From Gleimia hominis (GTDB lineage Bacteria > Actinomycetota > Actinomycetes > Actinomycetales > Actinomycetaceae): DNA of 64,000 nucleotides. Of the stretch, positions 17,911 through 26,016 are shown piece by piece. The notes under the pieces are model-generated. The model had not been told where the DNA came from and did not search any database. It saw only the letters and a list, made by a program, of their open reading frames with translations. Position numbers and translations under genes: made by a program. The DNA lies in NCBI RefSeq assembly GCF_002871945.2, contig NZ_CP126963.1:1550001-1614000 (forward strand). The letters run 5' to 3'. Numbering within the stretch: position 1 is the first letter of the stretch; the number at the start of each line of letters is the position of its first letter.

Positions 17911-18298
17911 TGTTTCCCAGCCCACCGTGGCTTACGCGCGTGTGCGCGGCATGCAAAAACGGCATTCAAAATAGGTTCCGCGGCATCATATTCGCATTAA
18001 CGTCCCATTAGCCAATTCATGCTTTGACGCTGAAGTATTGTTTTTGGCATTCCCAGAAATTCTCTTTAGAAAAGCCCTGGATAGTATTTAAGTAATTGCT
18101 TACTGTTTTAAAAGATTTTCTTGGCACTAAATCATGAGGCGTCGCTCACCTCAGAAAATCCATCATTGCCCGTATTTGCGCGCCTCAAGCCGGGTCAAAG
18201 AAGAATTTGCGGTTACTGTTAACGCTTCCCTTTCGTCCTCTATTTTTGACGGAAACAACCGTTACTATTGAGGCAGTTATTAACTCCAGGGAGGGCCG
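17911..18298 (+). promoter_or_regulatory. Gene-free leader region of the dms operon
   Basis: These 388 bases hold no convincing gene. They contain A/T-rich promoter-like sequence around 18080-18120. A possible RNA structure follows: GATTTTCT (18114-18121) pairs with AGAAAATC (18153-18160), with an inner GAGG (18136-18139)/CCTC (18149-18152) stem. I found no clear FNR or Crp half-site pair. The region must carry the promoter of dmsABC. Confidence 0.45.
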
Positions 18299-20926
18299 TT
18301 GCGAGTACTACACGAAGCTCAGAAAGAGCCGAAAGCCAGCATTCAAGCAGAACCTTCATCTGAAACCCCCACACAACGCGGTGGGGTAACCCGCCGGTCG
18401 TTCCTCGGGTGGTCAGCCGTGGCCGGTGCGGGGCTCGGACTCGTAGGGTGTTCCACCCAGAAAAACCCGTACTCCATTCACGGCCAAGCCCTCGTGGCAA
18501 ACGGAACCGGACGCACCGACGTAGATAAAACCGTGTGGTCAGCCTGCACCGTGAACTGTGGGTCACGCTGCCCCCTGCGGCTACAGGTTAAAGACGGGCA
18601 GGTGGTACGAGTCTTACCCGACAACACGGGTACAGATGAGCTGGGGAACCAGCAGGTACGCGCCTGCCCGCGCGGCCGGTCAATCCGCCACCGCATCTAC
18701 AATCCGGATCGTCTCAAACACCCCCTCAAGCGCAAAGCCGGCACTAAACGCGGGGACGACCAGTGGGAAGAAATCAGCTGGGACCAGGCCCTAACCGAAA
18801 TCGCGCAGAAAATGAAAGAGATTAAACGCGACTACGGGAACGAAGCGTTCTACATTAACTACGGCACGGGGGTACTTGGTTCCACGATGTCTTGCTCATG
18901 GCCGCCAAATACGACGCCCGTGGCGCGGCTACTGAACCTCTACGGCGGGTACCTGGACCACTACTCGGACTACTCCACCACGGGCATAACTCAGGCATAC
19001 CCTTATTTTTATGGCGGGTGGCAAAACACGAACTCGCTTGACGACGTGATGAACTCAAAATTGCAAGTCATGTTCGGTAACAACCCGCAAGAAACCCGCA
19101 TGTCTGGCGGTGGACAAACCTTCGTCACCCAATACGTTAAACAGCACGCGAATGTGAAAACCATTGTGATCGACCCGCGTTACTCCGAAACGTCGATTGC
19201 GCTTGGTGACGAATGGGTTGCGCTGCGGCCCGGAACGGACGCCGCCCTGATCGCCGGGATGATTTACGTGATGCTCAAAGAGGGGTTGCACGACCAAGCG
19301 TTCCTAGACAAGTATTGCGTGGGGTTTGATGAGGACACCCTGCCCGAAGGCGCACCGAAGAACTCCTCTTACCGCGCTTACCTAGAAGGTAAGGGCCCAG
19401 ACAAGACAGCGAAAACACCGCAGTGGGCAGCGCGCATAACAGGGGTACCTGCTAAGCGCATTGAACAGTTGGCCCGCGAAATCGCCGGTGCTAAACCGTG
19501 CGCAATCAGCCAAGGGTGGGGCCCGCAGCGGCACGCGAACGGTGAGAACGCGGCCCGCGCCATCTTCTTGCTCGCAGCCGTAACCGGTAACATCGGCGTC
19601 CCCGGTGGGGGTACTGGTGGCCGGGAAGGTGGTTCTTCCCTACCGGTAGACCCGATTTTTAACACGGAGTACACGAACCCCTCAAACAAAATCATTTCCG
19701 TATTCGGATGGCTCGACGCGATTGAACGCGGCCCCGAACTAGACACGTTCAACGCCGGGGTGGGGGTAAAACCAGAACCGGGCGTGCGGGCCCTGAAAGT
19801 CCCGGTGGACGAGGATGGGAACCCGACGAACACGAAACTGGAAGTGCCAATTAAAGCGGTGTTCAACTACGGTTCGAACTCGCTCGTTAACCAAACGGGA
19901 GATAACAACCGGTCGGTAGAGATCCTCCAGAATGAAGAAAACTGTGAACTGATCGTCACGTGCGACATCATGAAAACCGTGACCGCACGGTACTCAGATT
20001 ACATTCTGCCAGGCACGTCCACGTCGGAAGAATCGGACTTCCACCAGGGGGAAAACGCGACCCCAATGGCGTACGGGATCGTGTCGCAACAGGCGATTAA
20101 ACCGCTGTACGAATGCAAATCCATCTTCGACATCTGCACCCTACTAGCGGAAAAACTAGGGTTGAAAGACGAGTTCACGGGTGGGAAAACGCGTGAGGAA
20201 TGGCTGGAAGCCACGATTGCTGCCGCCCGCGAAGAAGACCCCGACCTGCCCACGTACTCGCAGTGGAAAGAAATGGGAATCTACCGGCGCAAAGTTGATT
20301 CCGAGGTACCCATGGCGGACTTTCGCGAAGACTCGCAAGCGAACCCGTTGGACACGCCGTCTGGGAAGATCGAGATCTACTCCAAACGCCTCCAAGACAT
20401 GGGGCAAAAATGGCACTTCGGGCAGATCCACGAGCAGCGCAAGGGCGATACACTCACGGCCCTACCGGAATACATTGAAACCTGGGAAGGCCCGGCGGAA
20501 GCACAGGAGAACCCGGATTACCCACTGCAGGTGATCGGACACCACTTCAAAGGCCGCACCCACTCTTCGTACGGGAACGTGGAATGGCTCAAAGAAGCGC
20601 ACGTGCAAACCGTGTGGCTTAACCCGATTGACGCGAAAACCAGGGGGATTAAGAACGACGACCTCGTGTTTGTCTACAACCCGCGCGGCACCATCCGGCT
20701 GCCTGCGAAAGTGACGACGCGGATCAGCCCCGGCACGGTTTCAGTCCCTCAGGGCGCGTGGTACGACCCGAAACCATCCACGGAAGTGAAACCGCCGAAG
20801 GGCGCGAACCCAAATAAACCGGTGGACGTGAACGGGTCCGTAAACACATTGACGTCCCTGCACCCCACGCCACTGGCGAAAGGCATGGGCGTGCACACCA
20901 CCCTCGCGCAAGTGGTGAAGGCATAG
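18299..20926 (+). CDS. dmsA: DMSO reductase catalytic subunit A
   Basis: An 875-residue molybdopterin (bis-MGD) oxidoreductase that reduces S- or N-oxides in anaerobic respiration. The twin-arginine signal is TRRSFLGWSA (RR at 32-33). It is followed by GLGLVGCS, a lipobox-like site at Cys51. The N-terminal [4Fe-4S] ligands are C83, C87, C91 and C123. The block GTGVLGSTMSCSWPP matches E. coli DmsA around its Mo-ligand serine, here about S200. FGNNPQETRMSGGG and YCVGFDEDTLP are also DmsA-like. The start is TTG 18299, 4 bases after AGGGAGG. It heads dmsABC and two chaperone genes. The last 18 coding bases are duplicated after the stop. Confidence 0.93.
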   Translation: MRVLHEAQKEPKASIQAEPSSETPTQRGGVTRRSFLGWSAVAGAGLGLVGCSTQKNPYSIHGQALVANGTGRTDVDKTVWSACTVNCGSRCPLRLQVKDGQVVRVLPDNTGTDELGNQQVRACPRGRSIRHRIYNPDRLKHPLKRKAGTKRGDDQWEEISWDQALTEIAQKMKEIKRDYGNEAFYINYGTGVLGSTMSCSWPPNTTPVARLLNLYGGYLDHYSDYSTTGITQAYPYFYGGWQNTNSLDDVMNSKLQVMFGNNPQETRMSGGGQTFVTQYVKQHANVKTIVIDPRYSETSIALGDEWVALRPGTDAALIAGMIYVMLKEGLHDQAFLDKYCVGFDEDTLPEGAPKNSSYRAYLEGKGPDKTAKTPQWAARITGVPAKRIEQLAREIAGAKPCAISQGWGPQRHANGENAARAIFLLAAVTGNIGVPGGGTGGREGGSSLPVDPIFNTEYTNPSNKIISVFGWLDAIERGPELDTFNAGVGVKPEPGVRALKVPVDEDGNPTNTKLEVPIKAVFNYGSNSLVNQTGDNNRSVEILQNEENCELIVTCDIMKTVTARYSDYILPGTSTSEESDFHQGENATPMAYGIVSQQAIKPLYECKSIFDICTLLAEKLGLKDEFTGGKTREEWLEATIAAAREEDPDLPTYSQWKEMGIYRRKVDSEVPMADFREDSQANPLDTPSGKIEIYSKRLQDMGQKWHFGQIHEQRKGDTLTALPEYIETWEGPAEAQENPDYPLQVIGHHFKGRTHSSYGNVEWLKEAHVQTVWLNPIDAKTRGIKNDDLVFVYNPRGTIRLPAKVTTRISPGTVSVPQGAWYDPKPSTEVKPPKGANPNKPVDVNGSVNTLTSLHPTPLAKGMGVHTTLAQVVKA

Positions 20927-20955
20927 GCGTCGAACCCAAGTGGTGAAGGCATAGG
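20909..20955 (+). repeat. Direct duplication of the dmsA 3' end
   Basis: CAAGTGGTGAAGGCATAGG at 20909-20927 recurs exactly at 20937-20955. The first copy contains the last dmsA codons and its TAG stop; the second lies in the gap before dmsB. Copy starts are 28 bases apart. Confidence 0.9.
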
Positions 20956-20970
20956 TGAAGAGGAAGACAG

Positions 20971-21657
20971 ATGAGTAACGAGAAGATACCCGCCCCGGGG
21001 CGTTCAAACACGGTAGATGCGCCGCTGACGCAACCGGGCGCGAACTACGGTTTCGTATTCGACCAGAACGTGTGTAACGGGTGTAAGGCCTGTCAGATTG
21101 CCTGCAAGGACAAGCACGACCTGCCCCTGGGGATGAACTGGCGCAAGGTTGTGGAATACACGGGTGGTTCGTGGTCGCAAAACGATGCGGAGAACACGTT
21201 TACCCCATCCGTGTTCAGCTACTACACGTCGATTTCTTGCAACCACTGCGTGAACCCGGTGTGCGTGCAAGTGTGCCCCACCACCGCGATGACTAAGCGG
21301 GAGGACGGCACGGTGTACGTCGACCAGTCCAAGTGTGTGGGCTGCCGGTACTGCCAGTGGGCCTGCCCCTATGGGGCGCCGCAGTTGGATGCGCGCACGG
21401 GCCACATGTCTAAATGCGACCTGTGTTACGACTACCGGGTGGAGGGGCAGAATCCGGCGTGTGTGGATGCGTGCCCAACCCGGGCTTTGGGGTGGGGGCC
21501 GATTGATGCGCTGCGGGAAGAGTACGGTAGCGAAGCGGGGATTGCGCCCCTACCTGACCCTTCGATTACAGAACCGAACCTGGTGATTAAACCGCACCGG
21601 GATGCACAGAAGTGGGATCGGGGCACCGGCATGGTGCAGAGCCCGAAAGAGATTTAG
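20971..21657 (+). CDS. dmsB: DMSO reductase iron-sulfur subunit B
   Basis: A 228-residue electron-transfer subunit with sixteen cysteines in four ferredoxin-like clusters: CNGCKACQIAC, CNHCVNPVCVQVC, CVGCRYCQWACPYG and CDLCYDYR...CVDAC. It passes electrons from the membrane quinol oxidase DmsC to the molybdenum site of DmsA. GAAGAGGAAG provides a ribosome site. It is somewhat longer than E. coli DmsB because of a C-terminal extension. It lies between dmsA and dmsC with short gaps. Confidence 0.95.
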   Translation: MSNEKIPAPGRSNTVDAPLTQPGANYGFVFDQNVCNGCKACQIACKDKHDLPLGMNWRKVVEYTGGSWSQNDAENTFTPSVFSYYTSISCNHCVNPVCVQVCPTTAMTKREDGTVYVDQSKCVGCRYCQWACPYGAPQLDARTGHMSKCDLCYDYRVEGQNPACVDACPTRALGWGPIDALREEYGSEAGIAPLPDPSITEPNLVIKPHRDAQKWDRGTGMVQSPKEI

Positions 21658-21670
21658 GTAGGAGAATCCA

Positions 21671-22723
21671 ATGCATGTGGGCGAACTGCCTATGATTATT
21701 TTCACGGTCGTTGCGCAGATGTCCGTGGGCGCGTTCTGGACGCTGGGTTTAATCCAGTTTTTAGGGCGTTTGAGGCGCGTGGATCGCACAGCGGTTGATC
21801 GCATCACGAACGCGGGGCTCTACGCGGCAGGCCCGTTGTTGATACTGGGCTTTTTCGCGGCTTTCTTCCACCTACACGACCCGTTCCACTCACCGTTCAC
21901 ACTGCTGCACTTGGGGAGTTCCTGGCTGTCGCGCGAGCTGGTCAGCGGGGTGGCTTACGGCGCGTTCGGCGCGGTGTTTGCCCTCACCCAGTGGTTCAAC
22001 TGGTTGTCCCGCACCACCCGCGAGGTTTTAGCGGCCCTAACCGCGGTGGCGGGCCTGTTTTTGATCATTTCGATGAGTGGGGTTTACTACTTTACGGTTA
22101 CGGTGCCGGCTTGGCATTCGTGGTTCACGTGGGTGCTGTTCTTCGGTTCCACACTGTTCACCGGCCCGTTGGCGGTGGCGGTTGCGTTAACCGCTACGCT
22201 TGGGGTGTCACACAAGCGCCGCACGCAAACCCGCGTTCCGAAGCCCAGTAGTGGCGCGGGGCAGCCGATGATGGGAACCCGGGTTTCGCGGTGGCGAAAG
22301 AGCGTTGGGTTTGTCTCGCGCGGTTTCTTTTCTGAAGGTAGTTTCGAACCGGATGCGTACGCGTTATCTACCGCTTCGCTGCGCATGTCGAACGTAATAT
22401 CCGTGGTGGCGGGCCTGTGTCTGCTGGTTGCTTACGGCGTGCGGGTACCGCAATTGGCGTTGGGGACCGGTGTGGAGCACGCGGTGGCGCAGGCGATGAC
22501 AGCCCACGGTTACCTGGTGACTCGCCTGGTCACCCTGGTGATTGCCGTGGTGTTGACCGCGTGGGTGGCGCGTAAATCGTGGGATACTAGCCGCCGCCCC
22601 GCCCGGGCATTAGTGTGGGGTCTTGGGGCCGCGTTCGTTTTCGCGTTGGTTACGGAACTGATTGGGCGCGGCATGCATTATGAAGGTTTGATTCACGTTG
22701 GGTTGAACACGACATTCGGGTGA
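21671..22723 (+). CDS. dmsC: DMSO reductase membrane anchor subunit C
   Basis: A 350-residue polytopic protein of the DmsC family with about eight or nine transmembrane helices (first around IIFTVVAQMSVGAFWTLGLI). It anchors DmsAB and oxidises menaquinol. The loop between the helices near residues 175-235 is long and basic (HKRRTQTRVPKPSS). GTAGGAG precedes the ATG. It is followed with a 4-base overlap by a TorD-family chaperone gene. Confidence 0.9.
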   Translation: MHVGELPMIIFTVVAQMSVGAFWTLGLIQFLGRLRRVDRTAVDRITNAGLYAAGPLLILGFFAAFFHLHDPFHSPFTLLHLGSSWLSRELVSGVAYGAFGAVFALTQWFNWLSRTTREVLAALTAVAGLFLIISMSGVYYFTVTVPAWHSWFTWVLFFGSTLFTGPLAVAVALTATLGVSHKRRTQTRVPKPSSGAGQPMMGTRVSRWRKSVGFVSRGFFSEGSFEPDAYALSTASLRMSNVISVVAGLCLLVAYGVRVPQLALGTGVEHAVAQAMTAHGYLVTRLVTLVIAVVLTAWVARKSWDTSRRPARALVWGLGAAFVFALVTELIGRGMHYEGLIHVGLNTTFG

Positions 22724-23571
22724 GTATGAGTATTGATTCGCAGGTTCTTGAGGATTTTGCGCAAGCGTTCACGGTGGCGTCTACGCTGCAGTTGAGTCCG
22801 CTTTCTAACGCCGCTGCGGCGGAGCTTGTGCAGATGGGTCCGCATTGGCCGCTTAATGGTTTTGAAACTGCTTGGCAGCTGCTTGCCGATGGGGCGGATG
22901 AGGGTGAGTACGCGCGGTGGCAAGACATGAACCGCGTGTATGGGTTAACTGGGCCAGCCGTGGTACCTCCGTACGAGTCCGTGCACACGGGTGATGATGG
23001 TTTGATTTTTGACCGCGACACCCTGCAGGTCCGTTTAGAGTACCTTCAGCTTGACCTTGAGGCACCCAAACTTAACAACGAGCCCGATGACCACATTGGG
23101 TTGGAACTGTCGTTTTTAGCGCACGCGTGCATGACGGCGGCGCAAGCGCAAACAGAGCTGTTCGCGCAACGAGCCGTCGGGGTGGCGGTAGATTTTTCTG
23201 CCCGCCACCTGCTGGTTTGGGGCCCGCCCATGTTGCGTGCAGCCTTGAGGGAAGCGTCTACCCAGTGGTTTAAAGGGGTGCAAACGTTAACGTTGCAACT
23301 GCTAGAACAGTGGCAAGAACTGCTGGTCAACGCCGGTTTAGCGACCGTTGGTAAGCAAACTGGTTCAGATGGTGACTGTGCGGATAGCGCCCCTACCTCA
23401 GGAAATAAAACCGAAATACCATCCGGTGGCGACACGGACGGTTCGGCAGGCAAAAGTGCTGACGCTGACCGTTCGGCAGGTAAGAGTGCTGGCACTGACC
23501 TCTCAAAAGTCAAGAATGCTGGCGCCGGGGAACGGGCGGACGTTAAACGCGACTGGTTAGAGGCATTATGA
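22720..23571 (+). CDS. TorD/DmsD-family redox enzyme maturation protein
   Basis: A 283-residue cytoplasmic chaperone. The all-helical TorD pattern is visible: PPYESVHTGDDG near residue 85, then PDDHIGLELSFLAH (about 120) and ARHLLVWGPPM. Such proteins bind the Tat signal of their partner, here presumably DmsA, and hold it until cofactor insertion. Residues about 210-275 form an extra Ser/Gly/Lys/Asp-rich tail with imperfect repeats (DRSAGKSAGTD), not usual for the family. The start codon GTG 22720 overlaps the dmsC stop; ATG 22726 is an alternative. The end overlaps the next gene as ATGA. Confidence 0.85.
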   Translation: MSMSIDSQVLEDFAQAFTVASTLQLSPLSNAAAAELVQMGPHWPLNGFETAWQLLADGADEGEYARWQDMNRVYGLTGPAVVPPYESVHTGDDGLIFDRDTLQVRLEYLQLDLEAPKLNNEPDDHIGLELSFLAHACMTAAQAQTELFAQRAVGVAVDFSARHLLVWGPPMLRAALREASTQWFKGVQTLTLQLLEQWQELLVNAGLATVGKQTGSDGDCADSAPTSGNKTEIPSGGDTDGSAGKSADADRSAGKSAGTDLSKVKNAGAGERADVKRDWLEAL

Positions 23572-24218
23572 TCCGGTTCGACCCATTGGAAACACCCGAG
23601 CCGGATGATGCGAACAGTAGGGGCACTCGGCTTGGAACAGCAGCGTCCGTGCTGGCGATGCTGCTTGCTGCCCCACCTTCACGCGGTATGGAACTGAACT
23701 TGCGGGACACGCAGATGCTTGACTTGTGGCCGCTGCGCGATGCGGATTCGCAAGCGGGGGTGCGTAAACTCCGGACCCTTATGGCAGGTGGACCGCTGCG
23801 TGTATCCGGCGAATACAATGCTTTGCTTGGCCCCGGTGGGTGCGTGCCAAAAACTGAGGCTGCGGCGGCGGGAGCCGACGCAAACCAGGGGGAACAGACG
23901 CTGGCGGGCACGTATGCGCGCTATGGTTTCGCGCAGCCACATCTGCAGCACTTAGAATTCGGGCACGTTGCGAACCAGGTGGGATTCGTGGGGGTGCTCG
24001 CAACCACTTTGGCGCAATGCGCACGCGAGAACACGGACTTGTCTGAGCACGCGCATGTGCTTTCCACTTTTCTAGATGACCACGCCGGCCCCTTGTGCGC
24101 GCGCGTGGTGAAGGGGATTCGCAGTGAGGGCTCGAGCGAGTTCTACAGTGCGGTTGCGGACCTACTGGTGGGCTTCTTGAAAGAAGCAGCGGCCCTAGCA
24201 AACCATCTAACCGACTAG
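23568..24218 (+). CDS. Second, divergent TorD-like chaperone
   Basis: A 216-residue protein in the same operon, overlapping its neighbour by 4 bases. The fold pattern resembles TorD: EYNALLGPGG near the start of the core, then TLAGTYARYGF, HLEFGHVANQVGFV in place of the PDHIxxEL block, and a C-terminal helix pair FLDDHAGPLCARVVKGIRSE...FYSAVADLLVGFL. The key acidic and proline motifs are degraded, so I call it TorD-like with moderate confidence. It could chaperone another subunit (for example DmsB), or form a heteromer with the first chaperone. It is the last gene of the dms operon. Confidence 0.6.
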   Translation: MIRFDPLETPEPDDANSRGTRLGTAASVLAMLLAAPPSRGMELNLRDTQMLDLWPLRDADSQAGVRKLRTLMAGGPLRVSGEYNALLGPGGCVPKTEAAAAGADANQGEQTLAGTYARYGFAQPHLQHLEFGHVANQVGFVGVLATTLAQCARENTDLSEHAHVLSTFLDDHAGPLCARVVKGIRSEGSSEFYSAVADLLVGFLKEAAALANHLTD

Positions 24219-24257
24219 CCTGCTGGGCCGCTGCTGCGCAGCTATCTCGCTTTACGC

Positions 24258-24281
24258 CGCACCCGTTTAGCTGCGGGTGCG
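24258..24281 (+). terminator. Possible terminator of the dms operon
   Basis: CGCACCCG/CGGGTGCG with an 8-base loop lies 40 bases after the last chaperone stop, between convergent genes. No T-run follows, so termination here is uncertain. A second weaker hairpin follows around 24305-24325. Confidence 0.4.
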
Positions 24282-24312
24282 CTCACCGCCCAGGTGATTA
24301 CACCCCGCGTGT

Positions 24313-25647
24313 TTAACTGCGGGCGCGCTGGCCGCGGATGTGTCTAGCCGCGTACACGATACCGCCGACCACCGCCCAGATAGCGGCAATAGTTAGTGCC
24401 AGGCGCGCGGCATCTACCAGCAGGTTCACCACGATGATGATACCGATGATGGGCACCACCGCGGCTTTCCACCCTTCCCCGCGGCTGCGCGCGTAGTAGC
24501 CGATCACGGATATGTGCAAAAAGACGAACGCGACCAGCGCCCCAACCGTCACCATCGTAGACAGGGTTTCCAAACCATCGGCATGCAACGCAGCGACCGT
24601 AGAGACCACCAGCGTGATCCCCGCGGAAACGAGCGTGGCGTTGCGCGGTACGCCCTCACGCGCATCTACCTGCCCCAAGAAAGCCGGAAGGTCGTGGTCA
24701 CGACCCATCGCGAACAAAAGACGTGACGCCGCTGCCTGCGCCACGAGCGCACTGAAAACCGGGCCGATAGAACGCATGATCGTGATCGGCAAATGCAACC
24801 ACGATCCGATGGACGCGTCGAGCATGTCGTAAAAAGCAGTTCCCTGCAGGTCCGGGTGAGCGCGCAGAACCTCCGGAGAATACGGAGTGAGCAACGACGC
24901 CACGTAAGTTTGCGCTACGAACAAAACCGCGGCAACCACTAGGCACCAGCCGAGTGCCCGCCCCACATCGCGCGTGTCCCCAGTGGTTTCTTCAGCGAAC
25001 GAAGCGATCGCATCGAACCCCAAGAACGCTAACGCAGCTACCGTTGCTGCGCCGAGCACACCGCGAATATCCAAGGTTTGCGTGCCAATGATGGGTGACA
25101 GCCACGGCCTCTGCGGCCCCACTGTGAACAGCACCCACAGGCCTGCTACTAGGAACACGGACAGGGCGATGACCTCAATAATCAACATGACCATGCCAAC
25201 TTTTGTTGCAAGCTTAACGCCCAAAAGGTTCAAAACCGTCACCAGCACCACGCCCGCTAGCGTGAGCGCCCAAACCGGGAGGGAAGGCACCAGCGCGTGG
25301 GTCGCGATCCCCATGAACAGCACCGCCATCGCGGGGATGAACAGGTAGTCCAAAGACAGCATCCAGCCGGCAAAGAAGGCAGGTCCTTTCCCGAGCCCCA
25401 CTTCGGAATACGCGTAGACGGAACCGGCTTTAGGTACCGCGTGGCTCATGCGCGCATACGAGTACGCAGTAGCTCCCATCGCACAAACCGCGATTACGAA
25501 CACGAGTGGGGTAACCCCACCACTTCGTGCGTCGAGCACACCGAAAGTGCCCATCGGCGCGGTTATCCCAATGAACAGCATGCCGTACACGATCAAATCC
25601 GTGACCGACAGTGTTCGCCGCAGTTTTGGTTCAGTAGTTGACGTCAT
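24313..25647 (-). CDS. APC-family amino-acid permease
   Basis: A 444-residue integral membrane transporter with about twelve helices. The family signatures are visible: DLIVYGMLFIGITAPMGTFG in helix 1, PKAGSVYAYSEVGLGKGPAFFAGW between helices 2 and 3, FLGFDAIASFAEET around helix 6, and SRLLFAMGRDHDLP. It probably imports an amino acid or polyamine in symport; the substrate cannot be read from sequence. It lies downstream of purB on the same strand with a 369-base gap, so it has its own promoter, and converges on the dms operon. Confidence 0.9.
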   Translation of the reverse strand: MTSTTEPKLRRTLSVTDLIVYGMLFIGITAPMGTFGVLDARSGGVTPLVFVIAVCAMGATAYSYARMSHAVPKAGSVYAYSEVGLGKGPAFFAGWMLSLDYLFIPAMAVLFMGIATHALVPSLPVWALTLAGVVLVTVLNLLGVKLATKVGMVMLIIEVIALSVFLVAGLWVLFTVGPQRPWLSPIIGTQTLDIRGVLGAATVAALAFLGFDAIASFAEETTGDTRDVGRALGWCLVVAAVLFVAQTYVASLLTPYSPEVLRAHPDLQGTAFYDMLDASIGSWLHLPITIMRSIGPVFSALVAQAAASRLLFAMGRDHDLPAFLGQVDAREGVPRNATLVSAGITLVVSTVAALHADGLETLSTMVTVGALVAFVFLHISVIGYYARSRGEGWKAAVVPIIGIIIVVNLLVDAARLALTIAAIWAVVGGIVYAARHIRGQRARS

Positions 25648-26016
25648 TTATCGACCTTTTCGTTAATCTTCCCTCTTCTCGCCGTCACTTCAACACTTGT
25701 TCTACCCACATTTATTCCCCTTGCACCGCGCATTTCGCTACTCGCGCTAGTTTTGCTTGCGACGCTCGGAAGAACGCGGCTCAGGCCGCTCGCCTCGTGC
25801 ACTTTATTGCTGTTCACAGCGCTGCAGTTACGCGTGTTTACTCCACTTGCTGAGCGTGTGTACCGCATAACGTGTGCACCGCGTTCTCGCAGTGTATGCG
25901 CATTGCACGCATTACCGGCAGTTGGGTCATGTTTTGTGTGACTTGTTGAGGGGTTCTTTCTGTCTAGTTAGGAAATTATTTCCCTTTGCGGGGGACATTT
26001 CCCTTTATTTAGGAAT
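25648..26016. promoter_or_regulatory. Region upstream of the permease with TTTCCCT repeats
   Basis: This 369-base gap contains no credible gene. At its purB end a near-repeat occurs: TTAGGAAATTATTTCCCT (25968-25985) and TTAGGAATCTATTTCCCT (26009-26026), with a third ATTTCCCT at 25997-26004. GGAAATTATTTCC is itself an inverted repeat. The second copy includes the end of purB. They may bind a regulator or lie in the purB 3' end. Confidence 0.4.
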
